Shown one piece after another: positions 1 to 7,085 of a stretch of DNA of 7,107 nucleotides. The first letter of the stretch is position 1. Each line of letters begins with the position of its first letter. Source of the DNA: Saprospiraceae bacterium (lineage in GTDB: Bacteria > Bacteroidota > Bacteroidia > Chitinophagales > Saprospiraceae); assembly GCA_014379065.1 (NCBI GenBank), contig JACMMM010000161.1, positions 1-7,107 on the forward strand. The letters are read 5' to 3'. A program made the position numbers and the translations under genes. Below the pieces are notes generated by a model, which saw only the letters and a program-made list of their open reading frames with translations, was not told the origin of the DNA and searched no databases.

Positions 1-147
1 GTGGTTGAGGCGTTGAAGCAAGGCTGTTTTGTGTGCTCCCGCCACCTCATAATCAAGTCGGTAGGTGTCGTTGATGTGGCCGTTTCCGATGGGGGATGCG
101 CCAAGCAAGCGATTGAATTGGAAGAATAGGCGGGCGATGTGGGTCAT
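1..147 (-). CDS. APH-fold sugar kinase, N-acetylhexosamine 1-kinase-like (N-terminal 49 codons, cut by window edge)
   Basis: Translating the minus strand from the ATG at 147-145 gives 49 uninterrupted codons to the window edge, beginning MTHIARLFFQF. The diagnostic piece is GNGHINDTY at residues 21-29, followed by LLQRLNH at 43-49. This glycine-rich loop plus 'LLQR(L/I)NH' strand is typical of the N-acetylhexosamine 1-kinase (NahK)-like branch of the aminoglycoside phosphotransferase/choline kinase fold, which phosphorylates a small substrate (GlcNAc/GalNAc in NahK) using ATP in the cytoplasm. The catalytic loop and metal-binding residues lie outside the window, so substrate cannot be judged. 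The start codon overlaps the stop of the upstream gene as ATGA, and no other ATG, GTG or TTG start is visible between residue 1 and the glycine-rich loop. Other possible names are 'phosphotransferase enzyme family' or 'aminoglycoside phosphotransferase family'; antibiotic resistance is not implied. Family call is fairly sure, exact substrate is not. Confidence 0.75.
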   Translation of the reverse strand, partial: MTHIARLFFQFNRLLGASPIGNGHINDTYRLDYEVAGAHKTALLQRLNH

Positions 148-2261
148 CTCTGCCTTTGAAACACTATCGAACCTGAAAATGCCTTCCCATCCGATATGGC
201 AACCAATTGGTAAATCCCGTCAGGGCAATCTCCCATATCCAAAACCGTCGAACCACCCGGCACTTTTTTTTGCCATACCAATGCTCCCAACATATTGTAA
301 CAACACAGGTCACCAGAGGATGAAGGGGGCAGTTGAATCGAGAACTGACCCGTGGATGGGTTTGGGGTAATGAGCAGTTTTTCTGCATTATTAGGGGTCA
401 ATACGGTCGTGTTAGTCAGCGGGTTTCGCCAAACGCTACTGGTCTGTGTGCCAATAAACAATTGTCCCTTACATGTGGTGATATTTTTGGAGTGATAGGC
501 ATTCAGTCCTTCGTTGAATTCAATCCAGGTAATGCCCCAATCTTCGCTTTTAAAAACGCCTCGCCCTCCAACTGCAGCATAAATAACAGCATCCAGCACC
601 GTCAATTCATTCGGGAGATAGTATCCATTGGCCCAGGTAGGATAAGGCAACCCAGTGGAAGGGGCATTAGCCCATGTAGTCCCCACATCCGTAGAGGTAT
701 ATGTTGTTATTCCGTTGCAATAAATCAGGCGGCCTTCAATGAAAAACAAACGACCTGAAGTGCCTGCATTGAGGGTTTTTAGCCAGCTCTGTCCTTGATT
801 GTCGGAGATGAATACTTTATCACCATCAAGCACAACATTGCGATTGCCAATACGGTAAAAAGCCTCCGCAGAATAAAAGGGGTCGCCAGATGGGGGCAAT
901 ACATTTTGAACCAAACCAGTAGTTCGATTAACGGTTACGAGAACATCCGAATTAACCGTAATTATATCACCAATGACCTTCATTTCTTGGGGCGATTGCA
1001 TACCCGGTAATATGGAAAGTGTATCCCATCCTGATAGGCCATTATCGGTAGCGAACAGTAGCGGCCCATGCAGACGGATATAATACAGGGTATCCCCTGA
1101 AACTTCTAATTGCCCCCACGCAGCAAAATTATCGTCCAACGGCAATTTTTCCCAGCTGTCTCCAGTATCACTGCTACTATAAAAAGCGCCATTTGTCCGC
1201 ACAAATAACCTTGTGCCATTAGATTTTAAATCCATTACCTGCGTATTGATTATGCCCTCATTTCGAATAAGAATAGTGTCTGAAGCAACATAATACTTTT
1301 GAGTGCCACTCAAGCCTCCATCACTTGTCACCACTTGAGGAAGGAATTTTTCCTTGCCCCACTCTGTCCAGATTTGCCATGAATTCCCACTATCCGTGCT
1401 AATACGCCGCTTAATGTTGAAACTCCTATTGTAGGCCCAAATCGTGTCATTTCCCCAAAAGCCAAACTCTGTGATGTAAGTTGTGTCAGGGAAAGGGTCC
1501 GGTAATAGCGTCCAGGTTTGCCCTAAATTTTGTGTATAATAATGTTCGGCATAAACTGGTGCCGGAATCTTTTTTCGAGCAATAATTTCGTTGCCTCTCA
1601 CTCCAGAAACCAAATCAAACGCAGCAGCAGAATCAGCCACTACTGTCCAGTCTTGCCCCAAATTCTGAGTAGCAAAAATGCCTTTTTGATTGCTCAAAAA
1701 CACAAAAGTGGTCGAATCAACGGGTAAAAAGCTGGACAGGAATTCAGAGTCTGAGAAGCTTGCGGGTAGATTCATTGGCAACCAGCTAAGCCCTTCGTCC
1801 TGACTATACCAAAATTTAGTCCCATAGTCCGCCAGCACGACCAAACTATTGTTGTTCACGTGCATACGAGGCCAGCCACTCGGGCTAGGCACTCCTCCTA
1901 CCGTTTGCCAAGTCTGCCCATCATCGGTGCTGGAATACAAAGTGTACAAGGGCGTTGAAGGCTCATAAACCCCTCGTTCTACTACGATAAACATCTTGCC
2001 CTTGTGTCGCTCGACTGCATACACATAGTTGTCCTGTGAAATAGCAGGCTGTACTTTCCAATGTTCGCCCTCATCGTCTGAAAAGAACAATCCCCCTACA
2101 GAGCCTCCCCAAATTCGGCCCTTGTTTTCCAACATATCCGTGAAATTGTACCCCCTTGGCCCGTTCGTCTGCGACCATTGGGCCTTAGCCAAACTTGCAG
2201 CAAGCAAAAACAAAAGGAATAAAAACAGTTTTGGAAGTGGGAGTCTGAAAAAATGTTTCAT
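144..2261 (-). CDS. Secreted Asp-box (BNR) repeat protein with C-terminal T9SS type A sorting domain
   Basis: 705 residues from the chosen ATG. Residues 1-27 form a signal peptide (basic start, hydrophobic run LFLFLLFLLAAS, cleavage probably after AKA before Q28). The body, about 30-615, carries Asp-boxes (S/T-x-D-x-G-x-T/S-W) at about 61, 111, 153, 198, 243, 288, 363, 486, 523 and 572, with Asn for Asp in the 198, 243 and 486 copies, plus a degenerate one near 405. These boxes mark blade turns of beta-propellers. Residues about 628-705 form a T9SS type A sorting domain: ITPNPSTGQF at 631-640, YNMLGALVW in the middle and DCPDGIYQL at 678-685. The product should cross the inner membrane by Sec, then the outer membrane by T9SS, with the tail removed and the protein released or surface-anchored. 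A GTG 30 bases upstream (2291) is in frame, but would put ten polar residues before the signal peptide. The stop overlaps the kinase start. No sialidase FRIP motif or catalytic set is visible, so function is unknown. Confidence 0.9.
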   Translation of the reverse strand: MKHFFRLPLPKLFLFLLFLLAASLAKAQWSQTNGPRGYNFTDMLENKGRIWGGSVGGLFFSDDEGEHWKVQPAISQDNYVYAVERHKGKMFIVVERGVYEPSTPLYTLYSSTDDGQTWQTVGGVPSPSGWPRMHVNNNSLVVLADYGTKFWYSQDEGLSWLPMNLPASFSDSEFLSSFLPVDSTTFVFLSNQKGIFATQNLGQDWTVVADSAAAFDLVSGVRGNEIIARKKIPAPVYAEHYYTQNLGQTWTLLPDPFPDTTYITEFGFWGNDTIWAYNRSFNIKRRISTDSGNSWQIWTEWGKEKFLPQVVTSDGGLSGTQKYYVASDTILIRNEGIINTQVMDLKSNGTRLFVRTNGAFYSSSDTGDSWEKLPLDDNFAAWGQLEVSGDTLYYIRLHGPLLFATDNGLSGWDTLSILPGMQSPQEMKVIGDIITVNSDVLVTVNRTTGLVQNVLPPSGDPFYSAEAFYRIGNRNVVLDGDKVFISDNQGQSWLKTLNAGTSGRLFFIEGRLIYCNGITTYTSTDVGTTWANAPSTGLPYPTWANGYYLPNELTVLDAVIYAAVGGRGVFKSEDWGITWIEFNEGLNAYHSKNITTCKGQLFIGTQTSSVWRNPLTNTTVLTPNNAEKLLITPNPSTGQFSIQLPPSSSGDLCCYNMLGALVWQKKVPGGSTVLDMGDCPDGIYQLVAISDGKAFSGSIVFQRQR

Positions 2262-2295
2262 ATACTTGGCATGGTTAAATGAAATAGCCACTATT

Positions 2296-2330
2296 CAAAG
2301 TGTAATCTGAAGTCACTGTTCGAATCCAAA
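2296..2330 (-). promoter_or_regulatory. Candidate Bacteroidota-type promoter before the T9SS Asp-box gene
   Basis: In the 74-base gap upstream of the T9SS Asp-box gene, the minus strand has TTTG at 2330-2327 and TACACTTTG at 2304-2296, separated by 22 bases. The Bacteroidota housekeeping pattern is TTTG, about 19-21 bases, then TAnnTTTG. Here the -7 element has one extra base between TA and TTTG and the spacer is slightly long, so the match is imperfect. Transcription from here would start close to the alternative GTG at 2291, favouring the ATG at 2261 as translation start. Confidence 0.25.
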
Positions 2331-2335
2331 GGTCA

Positions 2336-5300
2336 CTACTTTATCCGTATCAAATCCACTCCCGATGCTCGCACCAGTCGGTTTAGTTCGGGCAAATCCT
2401 TTTCCTTCAGGACCTTCCATTTTGCCAACTGCTCATCCGTAAGGCGGAACAGCAGTTCACGCACTTCGGCGGCTTGTTGCGTGGGCGGGAAATCACCCTC
2501 TACGGTCTGGCCCATCAGGTTGGCGAGTTTGTCGTTCAAGCGCACTGGAAAGTTGAGCGGGTCTTGGCTGCTGCGGTTTTTGGTCTGGTATATGGCCTCT
2601 TCGACAACGGTCATTACCGAATCTATTTTGGCGGACAAAGTGCGGATAGGCTTGAACTTGTCGTCTTTGGGTAGCCCTTCCATCATGGCTTTCGTTTGGC
2701 CGCGCACGTTGCGGATTTCTTTGATGGCGCGGTGCGCTTCAGTCAGTTTTGCCCCTACAGATTGCACAAAATCAAACTGTTGCGCAAAAATTTGCGGCGT
2801 TGCCCCAGTACGCGGATCAGGCAGAATGCTGAAGGTTTGTTCCTCGGTTTTGCCCGCAGCCGTGAGTCGAACGCGATAGGTGCCGGGCATTGCCTTGGGG
2901 CCTTCAAGGTCGTAACTCCAGAGAATCATGCCCTCGAATTTCTCCGCATTGGGGTAGCGGTGGTTCCAGACAAAACTGTTGCCCCCCGCTTTCAAATCCT
3001 CGAGTTTCCCGCCCCGGTTTTCCCAGGAAGCCGGGAGTTTTTGGTTTGAAAAAACTTTGATGGTATCGCCGTCATTTTCCAAAATGGCTAAGGTCACCGT
3101 GTCCTTTTCGCCCGGTTTATTTTTCAAATAAAAATGGGCAACCATACCGTTGGGGTGGTTTTCGCCGCTGGATTTTGAACCCTTCGCCGAACTTCCGCGC
3201 ATTCGGTAGGAAGCTTTGGGCTGGAACAAGTGCAGGATTTCGTTAGTGAAGGGGTGACTTGAAGTCGCCCCTTCACTAGGCAGGGCAGCCGCTATTTGGT
3301 ACAAGGGCGTGAGATCGTCAATGATCCAAAATGCCCGGCCTTGGGTGGCTGCGATGAGGTGCTCGTCTTTGATGGTCAGGTCGGTGACGGGGACAATGGG
3401 CAGGTTTTGCTGGAATTTCTGCCAACTACGGCCATCCGTGAAACTGATGTACATCCCTTGTTCCGTGCCTGCATACAAAATGCCCTGACTTTTGGGGTCG
3501 GCGCGGACGACACGTGTAAAATCCTCATTTCCAATGCCATCAGTGATTTTCGTCCAAGTTTTTCCGTAGTCCTTGGTCTTGAAAAGATAGGGCTGATAAT
3601 CGCCCCGTTTATAGCCTGTGCAGGCAATATAGCAGCCGCCATCGCTGTGCGGATCGGGCTCAAGCGAATTAACCATCGTCCATTTGGGCAAACCGGGCGG
3701 GGTCACGTTCGTCCAGATTTTGCCACCATCACGGGTAACTTGCACCAGACCATCGTCGCTGCCCGTCCAAATCAAATCCTTGACACGCGGACTTTCGGCG
3801 GCGGCAAAAATGGTACAATAGTATTCCACGCCAGTATTGTCCTGTGTGATAGGACCACCCGATGATTTTTGACGACTCTTGTCGTTGGTGGTCAGGTCAG
3901 GAGAGATGGTCTGCCAACTCTGCCCTTCGTTGGTTGTGACGTGGAGGTGGTTGGAAGCAGCGTAGAGTTTTTTCGGGTCGTGCGGGCTGAAGAAAATTGG
4001 GTAGTTCCACTGAAAACGATACTTGGCATCTTCTGCGCCGTGGCCCATGTTGTCTTCCGGCCACACGTTGATGGCGCGGTAAGTGCGATTTTGATGGTCC
4101 ACCCGACTCAAGAAGCCGTGGTATTCACCGCCGTATACAATGTCGTTGTTGGCTGGATCTACCGCCAGATGGCCACTTTCGCCTCCAGCCGTCGGCTCAA
4201 AATCGCGGTCACCAATGGAATTACCCTCAGTTCGGTGCGCGATGCGGACGCTGCTGTTGTCTTGCTGCGCCCCATAAATTCGGAAAGGAAAGGCATTGTC
4301 GGTTATCACGCGGTAGAACTGCGCCGTGGGCTGGTTGTGATAAGTCGTCCAGGTTTCTCCGCCGTCGTAACTGATTTGTGCGCCCCCGTCGTCGCCAATA
4401 ATCATACGTTTAGGGTCTTCGGGCGCAACCCAGAAATCGTGATGATCTCCATGAGGCGCGTATTTGGATTGAAAAGTTTTGCCGCCATCCTTGCTTTTGT
4501 GGTACGCCACGTTCATCACATACACCACGTCTTCGTCTTTCGTATCGGCATAAATACGGGAATAGTACCAAGCGCGTTGGCGGAGGTTGCGATCTTCGTT
4601 GACTTTTGTCCACTTTTTACCGCCGTCGTCGGAGCGGAAAACGCCCCCTGTTTGGCTTTCGATGATGGCCCACACCCGGTCTGGACGCAGGGGGCTGACG
4701 GCTATGCCAATGATGCCAAGGGTGTCTTTTGGAAGCCCCTCATTTTGAGTCAGTTCGGTCCAAGTGTCGCCGCTGTCGGTGCTTTTCCAAAGGCTGCTAC
4801 CAGCGCCGCCACTCGATAGATCGTAGGGCGTACGGCGTATTCTCCAAAATGAGGCATAGAGGATGCGCGGGTTCGTTGGGTCAAGGCAAATGTCAACTGC
4901 CCCGACGTTTTCGTTGAGAAAATGGATACGCTGCCAGGTTTTCCCACCATCGCGGGTGCGGAAGACACCGCGTTCGTCGGAGACCTTGAACAGGTCGCCC
5001 AACACAGCGGCATAAGCGATGTCGGCATTGTTGGGGTGGACTCGGATTCTGGGAATATGGCGGCTGTTTTTCAGGCCCGCAAATGTCCAGTTCCGGCCAG
5101 CGTCATCGCTCTTCCACATCCCCGAGCCACTGCTCACATTGCCGCGCACGGTACACTCGCCCCCACCAACATAGATCACGTTGTTGTCGCTCGGTGCGAC
5201 TTCGATGGCGCCGATGCTGCCTCCGAAAAAGCCGTCAGAGATGTTTTCCCAAGTACGCCCCCCGTCTTGGGTGCGCCACACACCGCCACCTGTAGCCCCG

Positions 5301-5512
5301 AAGTAAAACAGATTGGGTTTGCCAGCTACCCCTGTTACGGCAGCCGAACGACCTCCCCGGAATGGGCCGACGTTGCGCCATTGAAGAGAGCCAAACAGCG
5401 CATCACTTACGGTCAGGTTATTGTTGGTCGGCGCTTGCTGAGGCTTGTTTTTTTGAGCGAACAGGAGGGTTTGTAGGAAAAGGCAGAGGAAAAGGAAGGC
5501 GAATCGTTTCAT
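2336..5512 (-). CDS. Large secreted Asp-box beta-propeller protein, sortilin/VPS10-like 'glycosyl hydrolase' family
   Basis: 1058 residues. Signal peptide 1-19 (MKRFAFLFLCLFLQTLLFA, then Q20). The N-terminal three quarters begins with LQWRNVGPFRGGRS (43-56) and carries Asp-boxes at about 81, 135, 186, 244, 294, 340, 381, 593 and 646, with degenerate copies near 526 and 690. Eleven boxes suggest two propeller domains ending near FWIIDDLTPLY (728-738). After a linker (739-760) comes HLFQPKASYRM, a low-complexity stretch (772-785), then GENHPNGMVAHFYLK (783-797) and a beta-sandwich-like region with WNHRYP (849-854) and PGTYRVRL (876-883), like the FlgD/Ig-type module of this family. Residues about 905-1050 look helical. 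Bacteroidota homologs are usually annotated 'glycosyl hydrolase' or 'VPS10 domain-containing', mostly without proven activity. Unlike its neighbour it has no T9SS tail, so periplasmic location is likely. It lies 41 bases after the DUF3667 gene. Its linker is encoded by a 35-bp palindrome. Family call is secure; enzymatic role is not. Confidence 0.9.
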   Translation of the reverse strand: MKRFAFLFLCLFLQTLLFAQKNKPQQAPTNNNLTVSDALFGSLQWRNVGPFRGGRSAAVTGVAGKPNLFYFGATGGGVWRTQDGGRTWENISDGFFGGSIGAIEVAPSDNNVIYVGGGECTVRGNVSSGSGMWKSDDAGRNWTFAGLKNSRHIPRIRVHPNNADIAYAAVLGDLFKVSDERGVFRTRDGGKTWQRIHFLNENVGAVDICLDPTNPRILYASFWRIRRTPYDLSSGGAGSSLWKSTDSGDTWTELTQNEGLPKDTLGIIGIAVSPLRPDRVWAIIESQTGGVFRSDDGGKKWTKVNEDRNLRQRAWYYSRIYADTKDEDVVYVMNVAYHKSKDGGKTFQSKYAPHGDHHDFWVAPEDPKRMIIGDDGGAQISYDGGETWTTYHNQPTAQFYRVITDNAFPFRIYGAQQDNSSVRIAHRTEGNSIGDRDFEPTAGGESGHLAVDPANNDIVYGGEYHGFLSRVDHQNRTYRAINVWPEDNMGHGAEDAKYRFQWNYPIFFSPHDPKKLYAASNHLHVTTNEGQSWQTISPDLTTNDKSRQKSSGGPITQDNTGVEYYCTIFAAAESPRVKDLIWTGSDDGLVQVTRDGGKIWTNVTPPGLPKWTMVNSLEPDPHSDGGCYIACTGYKRGDYQPYLFKTKDYGKTWTKITDGIGNEDFTRVVRADPKSQGILYAGTEQGMYISFTDGRSWQKFQQNLPIVPVTDLTIKDEHLIAATQGRAFWIIDDLTPLYQIAAALPSEGATSSHPFTNEILHLFQPKASYRMRGSSAKGSKSSGENHPNGMVAHFYLKNKPGEKDTVTLAILENDGDTIKVFSNQKLPASWENRGGKLEDLKAGGNSFVWNHRYPNAEKFEGMILWSYDLEGPKAMPGTYRVRLTAAGKTEEQTFSILPDPRTGATPQIFAQQFDFVQSVGAKLTEAHRAIKEIRNVRGQTKAMMEGLPKDDKFKPIRTLSAKIDSVMTVVEEAIYQTKNRSSQDPLNFPVRLNDKLANLMGQTVEGDFPPTQQAAEVRELLFRLTDEQLAKWKVLKEKDLPELNRLVRASGVDLIRIK
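3244..3278. repeat. 35-bp near-perfect palindrome inside the large propeller gene
   Basis: The left arm TAGTGAAGGGG (3244-3254) is the exact reverse complement of CCCCTTCACTA (3268-3278). Inside this, GACTT (3256-3260) is the reverse complement of AAGTC (3262-3266) around a single central G (3261). The only unpaired position is T3255 opposite G3267, which would be a wobble pair in plus-strand RNA and an A/C mismatch in the gene's own mRNA. The element encodes roughly residues 745-757 (core SEGATSSHPFT) of the propeller protein, between the last propeller strand and the next domain. No target-site duplication is visible around it. It resembles REP-like or Rickettsia-palindromic-element-like insertions, but the family is not identified. 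Confidence 0.85.
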
Positions 5513-5513
5513 G

Positions 5514-5538
5514 TTGCAGGCTAAGTTTTAGGCTGCAA
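5514..5538. repeat. Imperfect inverted repeat abutting the start codon of the large propeller gene
   Basis: TTGCAGGCTAA (5514-5524) can pair with TTAGGCTGCAA (5528-5538) across a 3-base loop. Ten of eleven positions pair, with one internal G/G mismatch (C/C in the mRNA). It occupies most of the 41-base gap after the DUF3667 gene and ends one base before the ATG at 5512-5510. There is no following T-run, so it is not an obvious terminator. It could be an mRNA hairpin masking the ribosome entry region, an operator, or a processing site. Confidence 0.6.
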
Positions 5539-5553
5539 GGATAGGGAAAAGAC

Positions 5554-6267
5554 TCAACGCATCAATTTGATCAGCATCAAAATCAGCATGGTAATTATTG
5601 CTTGGGTCAACATAAGGGCCAACAATGTTTTGATAATCACCCAAAATTTGTTTCCCCCAAAAAACTGGATGTTAGCCCATGCCAAAAACGCTGTCCATAC
5701 TGCCAAATACATGGATAATACAGAAAAGTATTGTTCTCGGAAAAAAATCACCAAGGGGGTAAAAATCAGGATAAAAAAGAAAACCCTGAAGCCGCCCATA
5801 AATGCTTGCAGGGCCAAATGTTCGGCAAAGTTGTATTTGCTTTTATAGAACAGCCATTTGTTGAGCATGGCTGTGATAGGCACGGCAATCAAGAAAACGA
5901 TGTTGATGTTTTTGCTGATCATCGCACTCACAGGATTGCTTGGTCGCCCTTCAAGCTCCAACAAGTGGAAATAATTGGTCAAAAAAGCAGACACTGCAAT
6001 CGTCAACATCAGGTAACTAAACGGGTTGAAGTATCGCTTGCGCTTCCCTTCCATGTAGGCTTTGGCCGTAAGGCCAGGCCGCAACGCCAGTTCTTTAGTC
6101 AGAAACAAAAACCCTTTGTCCGCATGTGTGAAAATGTGCACCAAATCGTGCATTATGTGGTGCATACCCAACCGATGGGTGTCGGCCGACTGGCCACATT
6201 CAGGGCAAAACTTGACTGCTTCTAAAGGGGTGCCACAGTTAGGGCATATAATGGGGGGCGAACTCAT
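5554..6267 (-). CDS. DUF3667-type membrane protein with N-terminal zinc ribbon
   Basis: 237 residues. The N-terminus holds a four-cysteine zinc ribbon, CPNC at 8-11 and CPEC at 21-24. The conserved DUF3667 stretch follows: about 35-82, with KGFLFLTKELALRPG (51-65), a tyrosine, and GKRKRYFNP (74-82). The rest is hydrophobic, with likely membrane segments near 82-100, 121-140, 152-176, 181-203 and 208-233, so the zinc ribbon should face the cytoplasm with about five helices in the inner membrane. DUF3667 proteins are widespread in Bacteroidota and have no established function; the pattern would suit a membrane sensor or scaffold, but that is inference. The start is the only ATG before the first Cys pair. 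The gene starts 34 bases after the stop of the SH3-like gene and ends 41 bases before the large propeller gene, so co-transcription is plausible. No frameshift or odd composition is seen. Confidence 0.88.
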   Translation of the reverse strand: MSSPPIICPNCGTPLEAVKFCPECGQSADTHRLGMHHIMHDLVHIFTHADKGFLFLTKELALRPGLTAKAYMEGKRKRYFNPFSYLMLTIAVSAFLTNYFHLLELEGRPSNPVSAMISKNINIVFLIAVPITAMLNKWLFYKSKYNFAEHLALQAFMGGFRVFFFILIFTPLVIFFREQYFSVLSMYLAVWTAFLAWANIQFFGGNKFWVIIKTLLALMLTQAIITMLILMLIKLMR

Positions 6268-6301
6268 GGCAAACTCTTGAAATGAGGATTAATAGGTATT
6301 T

Positions 6302-7012
6302 TCAATCCGCGTGCTGCATATTCAACACCGTCACGCCGTAACTGCTACCCACTTCAATCTGCCAGAGTTCGTCCTCGCTGGTGACCGTGATTTTGCCTTT
6401 GGAAAAAGTGCTTTTCACCTTCATGTCTTTGAGCCAAAGGACTTTACCGATGAGGTAGGCCTCTTCGAGGGTGATACCTTTTTGAAAGGTTATTTTCTGT
6501 GAAGAGCCGCCTTCGCCGCTATCCGTCTCGGCTGCTGAGCCGTTTTTGAAAAGTTGTTTGTAACGCTCATAACGGGTATCCGATTTGGGCAGATCAATGC
6601 GCTCGCCTTTTTTTTCTGACTGGCCGAGGAGATAAAATTCTGCGATGGAATAACCAGAATTGGCATCGTCTACGATGGTGATGGGTGCGCGTAGCTTGGA
6701 AAGGTAGCCATCAAAAACGTATCCCTCCTTGCCTCCTGCGGTGCTCACTTTGACCCAGAAACCTTTGATTGTGAAGCCTTTGAACTCCACAACCGAATGG
6801 GATTTCTTCTTGAAATCGGTTTTAAGGACTTTGACAGCGTCTCCATGATTGAGCGCCAGAATGCGTTCGCCTTTGGGGTCGGGGGTTTTGCGCAGCACCA
6901 GGCCGCTGCCAGCGTGCACGAACAGTTCATCGCCGGGGTTGTAAACGCCAATGCCCAAAGCGAAGGATTGGAAAAAGAGCAGGGTTGCTGCAAGTGAAAG
7001 AAGTTTGCTCAT
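6302..7012 (-). CDS. Secreted SH3-like (SH3b) domain protein
   Basis: 236 residues. A signal peptide covers about 1-20 (MSKLLSLAATLLFFQSFALG). There is no lipobox cysteine, and the protein contains no cysteine at all. Residues about 28-107 fit a bacterial SH3-like domain: ELFVHAGSGLVLRKTPDPKG (29-48), the ILALNHGDAVKVL strand pair, then GFWVKVSTAGGKEGYVFDGYL (84-104) with the typical W-x-K-V and G-Y-V strands. Such domains often bind cell-wall peptide or act as protein-binding modules in the periplasm. The second half (about 112-236) is a smaller mixed region with a charged, low-complexity Ser/Gly linker (158-171) and a beta-rich end; I do not recognise it as a named domain. No catalytic domain (NlpC/P60, amidase) is attached, so a binding or adaptor role is more likely than peptidoglycan hydrolysis. 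It is the first complete gene of the cluster, with 95 bases upstream in the window. An A8 tract in the coding strand lies at 6608-6615. Confidence 0.82.
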   Translation of the reverse strand: MSKLLSLAATLLFFQSFALGIGVYNPGDELFVHAGSGLVLRKTPDPKGERILALNHGDAVKVLKTDFKKKSHSVVEFKGFTIKGFWVKVSTAGGKEGYVFDGYLSKLRAPITIVDDANSGYSIAEFYLLGQSEKKGERIDLPKSDTRYERYKQLFKNGSAAETDSGEGGSSQKITFQKGITLEEAYLIGKVLWLKDMKVKSTFSKGKITVTSEDELWQIEVGSSYGVTVLNMQHAD

Positions 7013-7085
7013 AAATTGAATTGATTGAAGGCGAAAAGTAAGGAGTTATTGGGTCAGGCTACCCTAGGCCAAGTATTTTAAATCC

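Noticed and set aside
144..2291. GTG start at 2291 for the T9SS Asp-box protein
   Set aside because: It adds ten polar residues before a normal signal peptide that begins at the ATG at 2261, and may lie at or upstream of the likely transcript start.
3869..4819. Long plus-strand open frame (316 codons) opposite the large propeller gene
   Set aside because: It is antisense to a well-supported gene in a GC-rich stretch. Its translation shows no recognisable domain, no signal peptide and an unnatural Val/Ala/Arg-rich composition. The same applies to the plus-strand frames at 3296-3865 and 4922-5476.
144..5512. Calling the two Asp-box proteins sialidases
   Set aside because: Asp-boxes occur in many propeller families. 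I see no FRIP/YRIP motif or arginine triad arrangement that would support sialidase activity.
6268..6301. Short inverted repeats (TTGAAA/TTTCAA, GGATT/AATCC) between the SH3-like and DUF3667 genes
   Set aside because: The stems are 5-6 bases with loops of 13 or more in an AT-rich gap, as expected by chance; there is no T-run or GC-rich stem to suggest a terminator.
7033..7040. TACTTTTC (minus strand) as a -7 promoter element for the SH3-like gene
   Set aside because: It matches TAnnTTTG except for the last base, but no TTTG or TTG lies at about 19-21 bases upstream, so the support is too weak to list as a feature.
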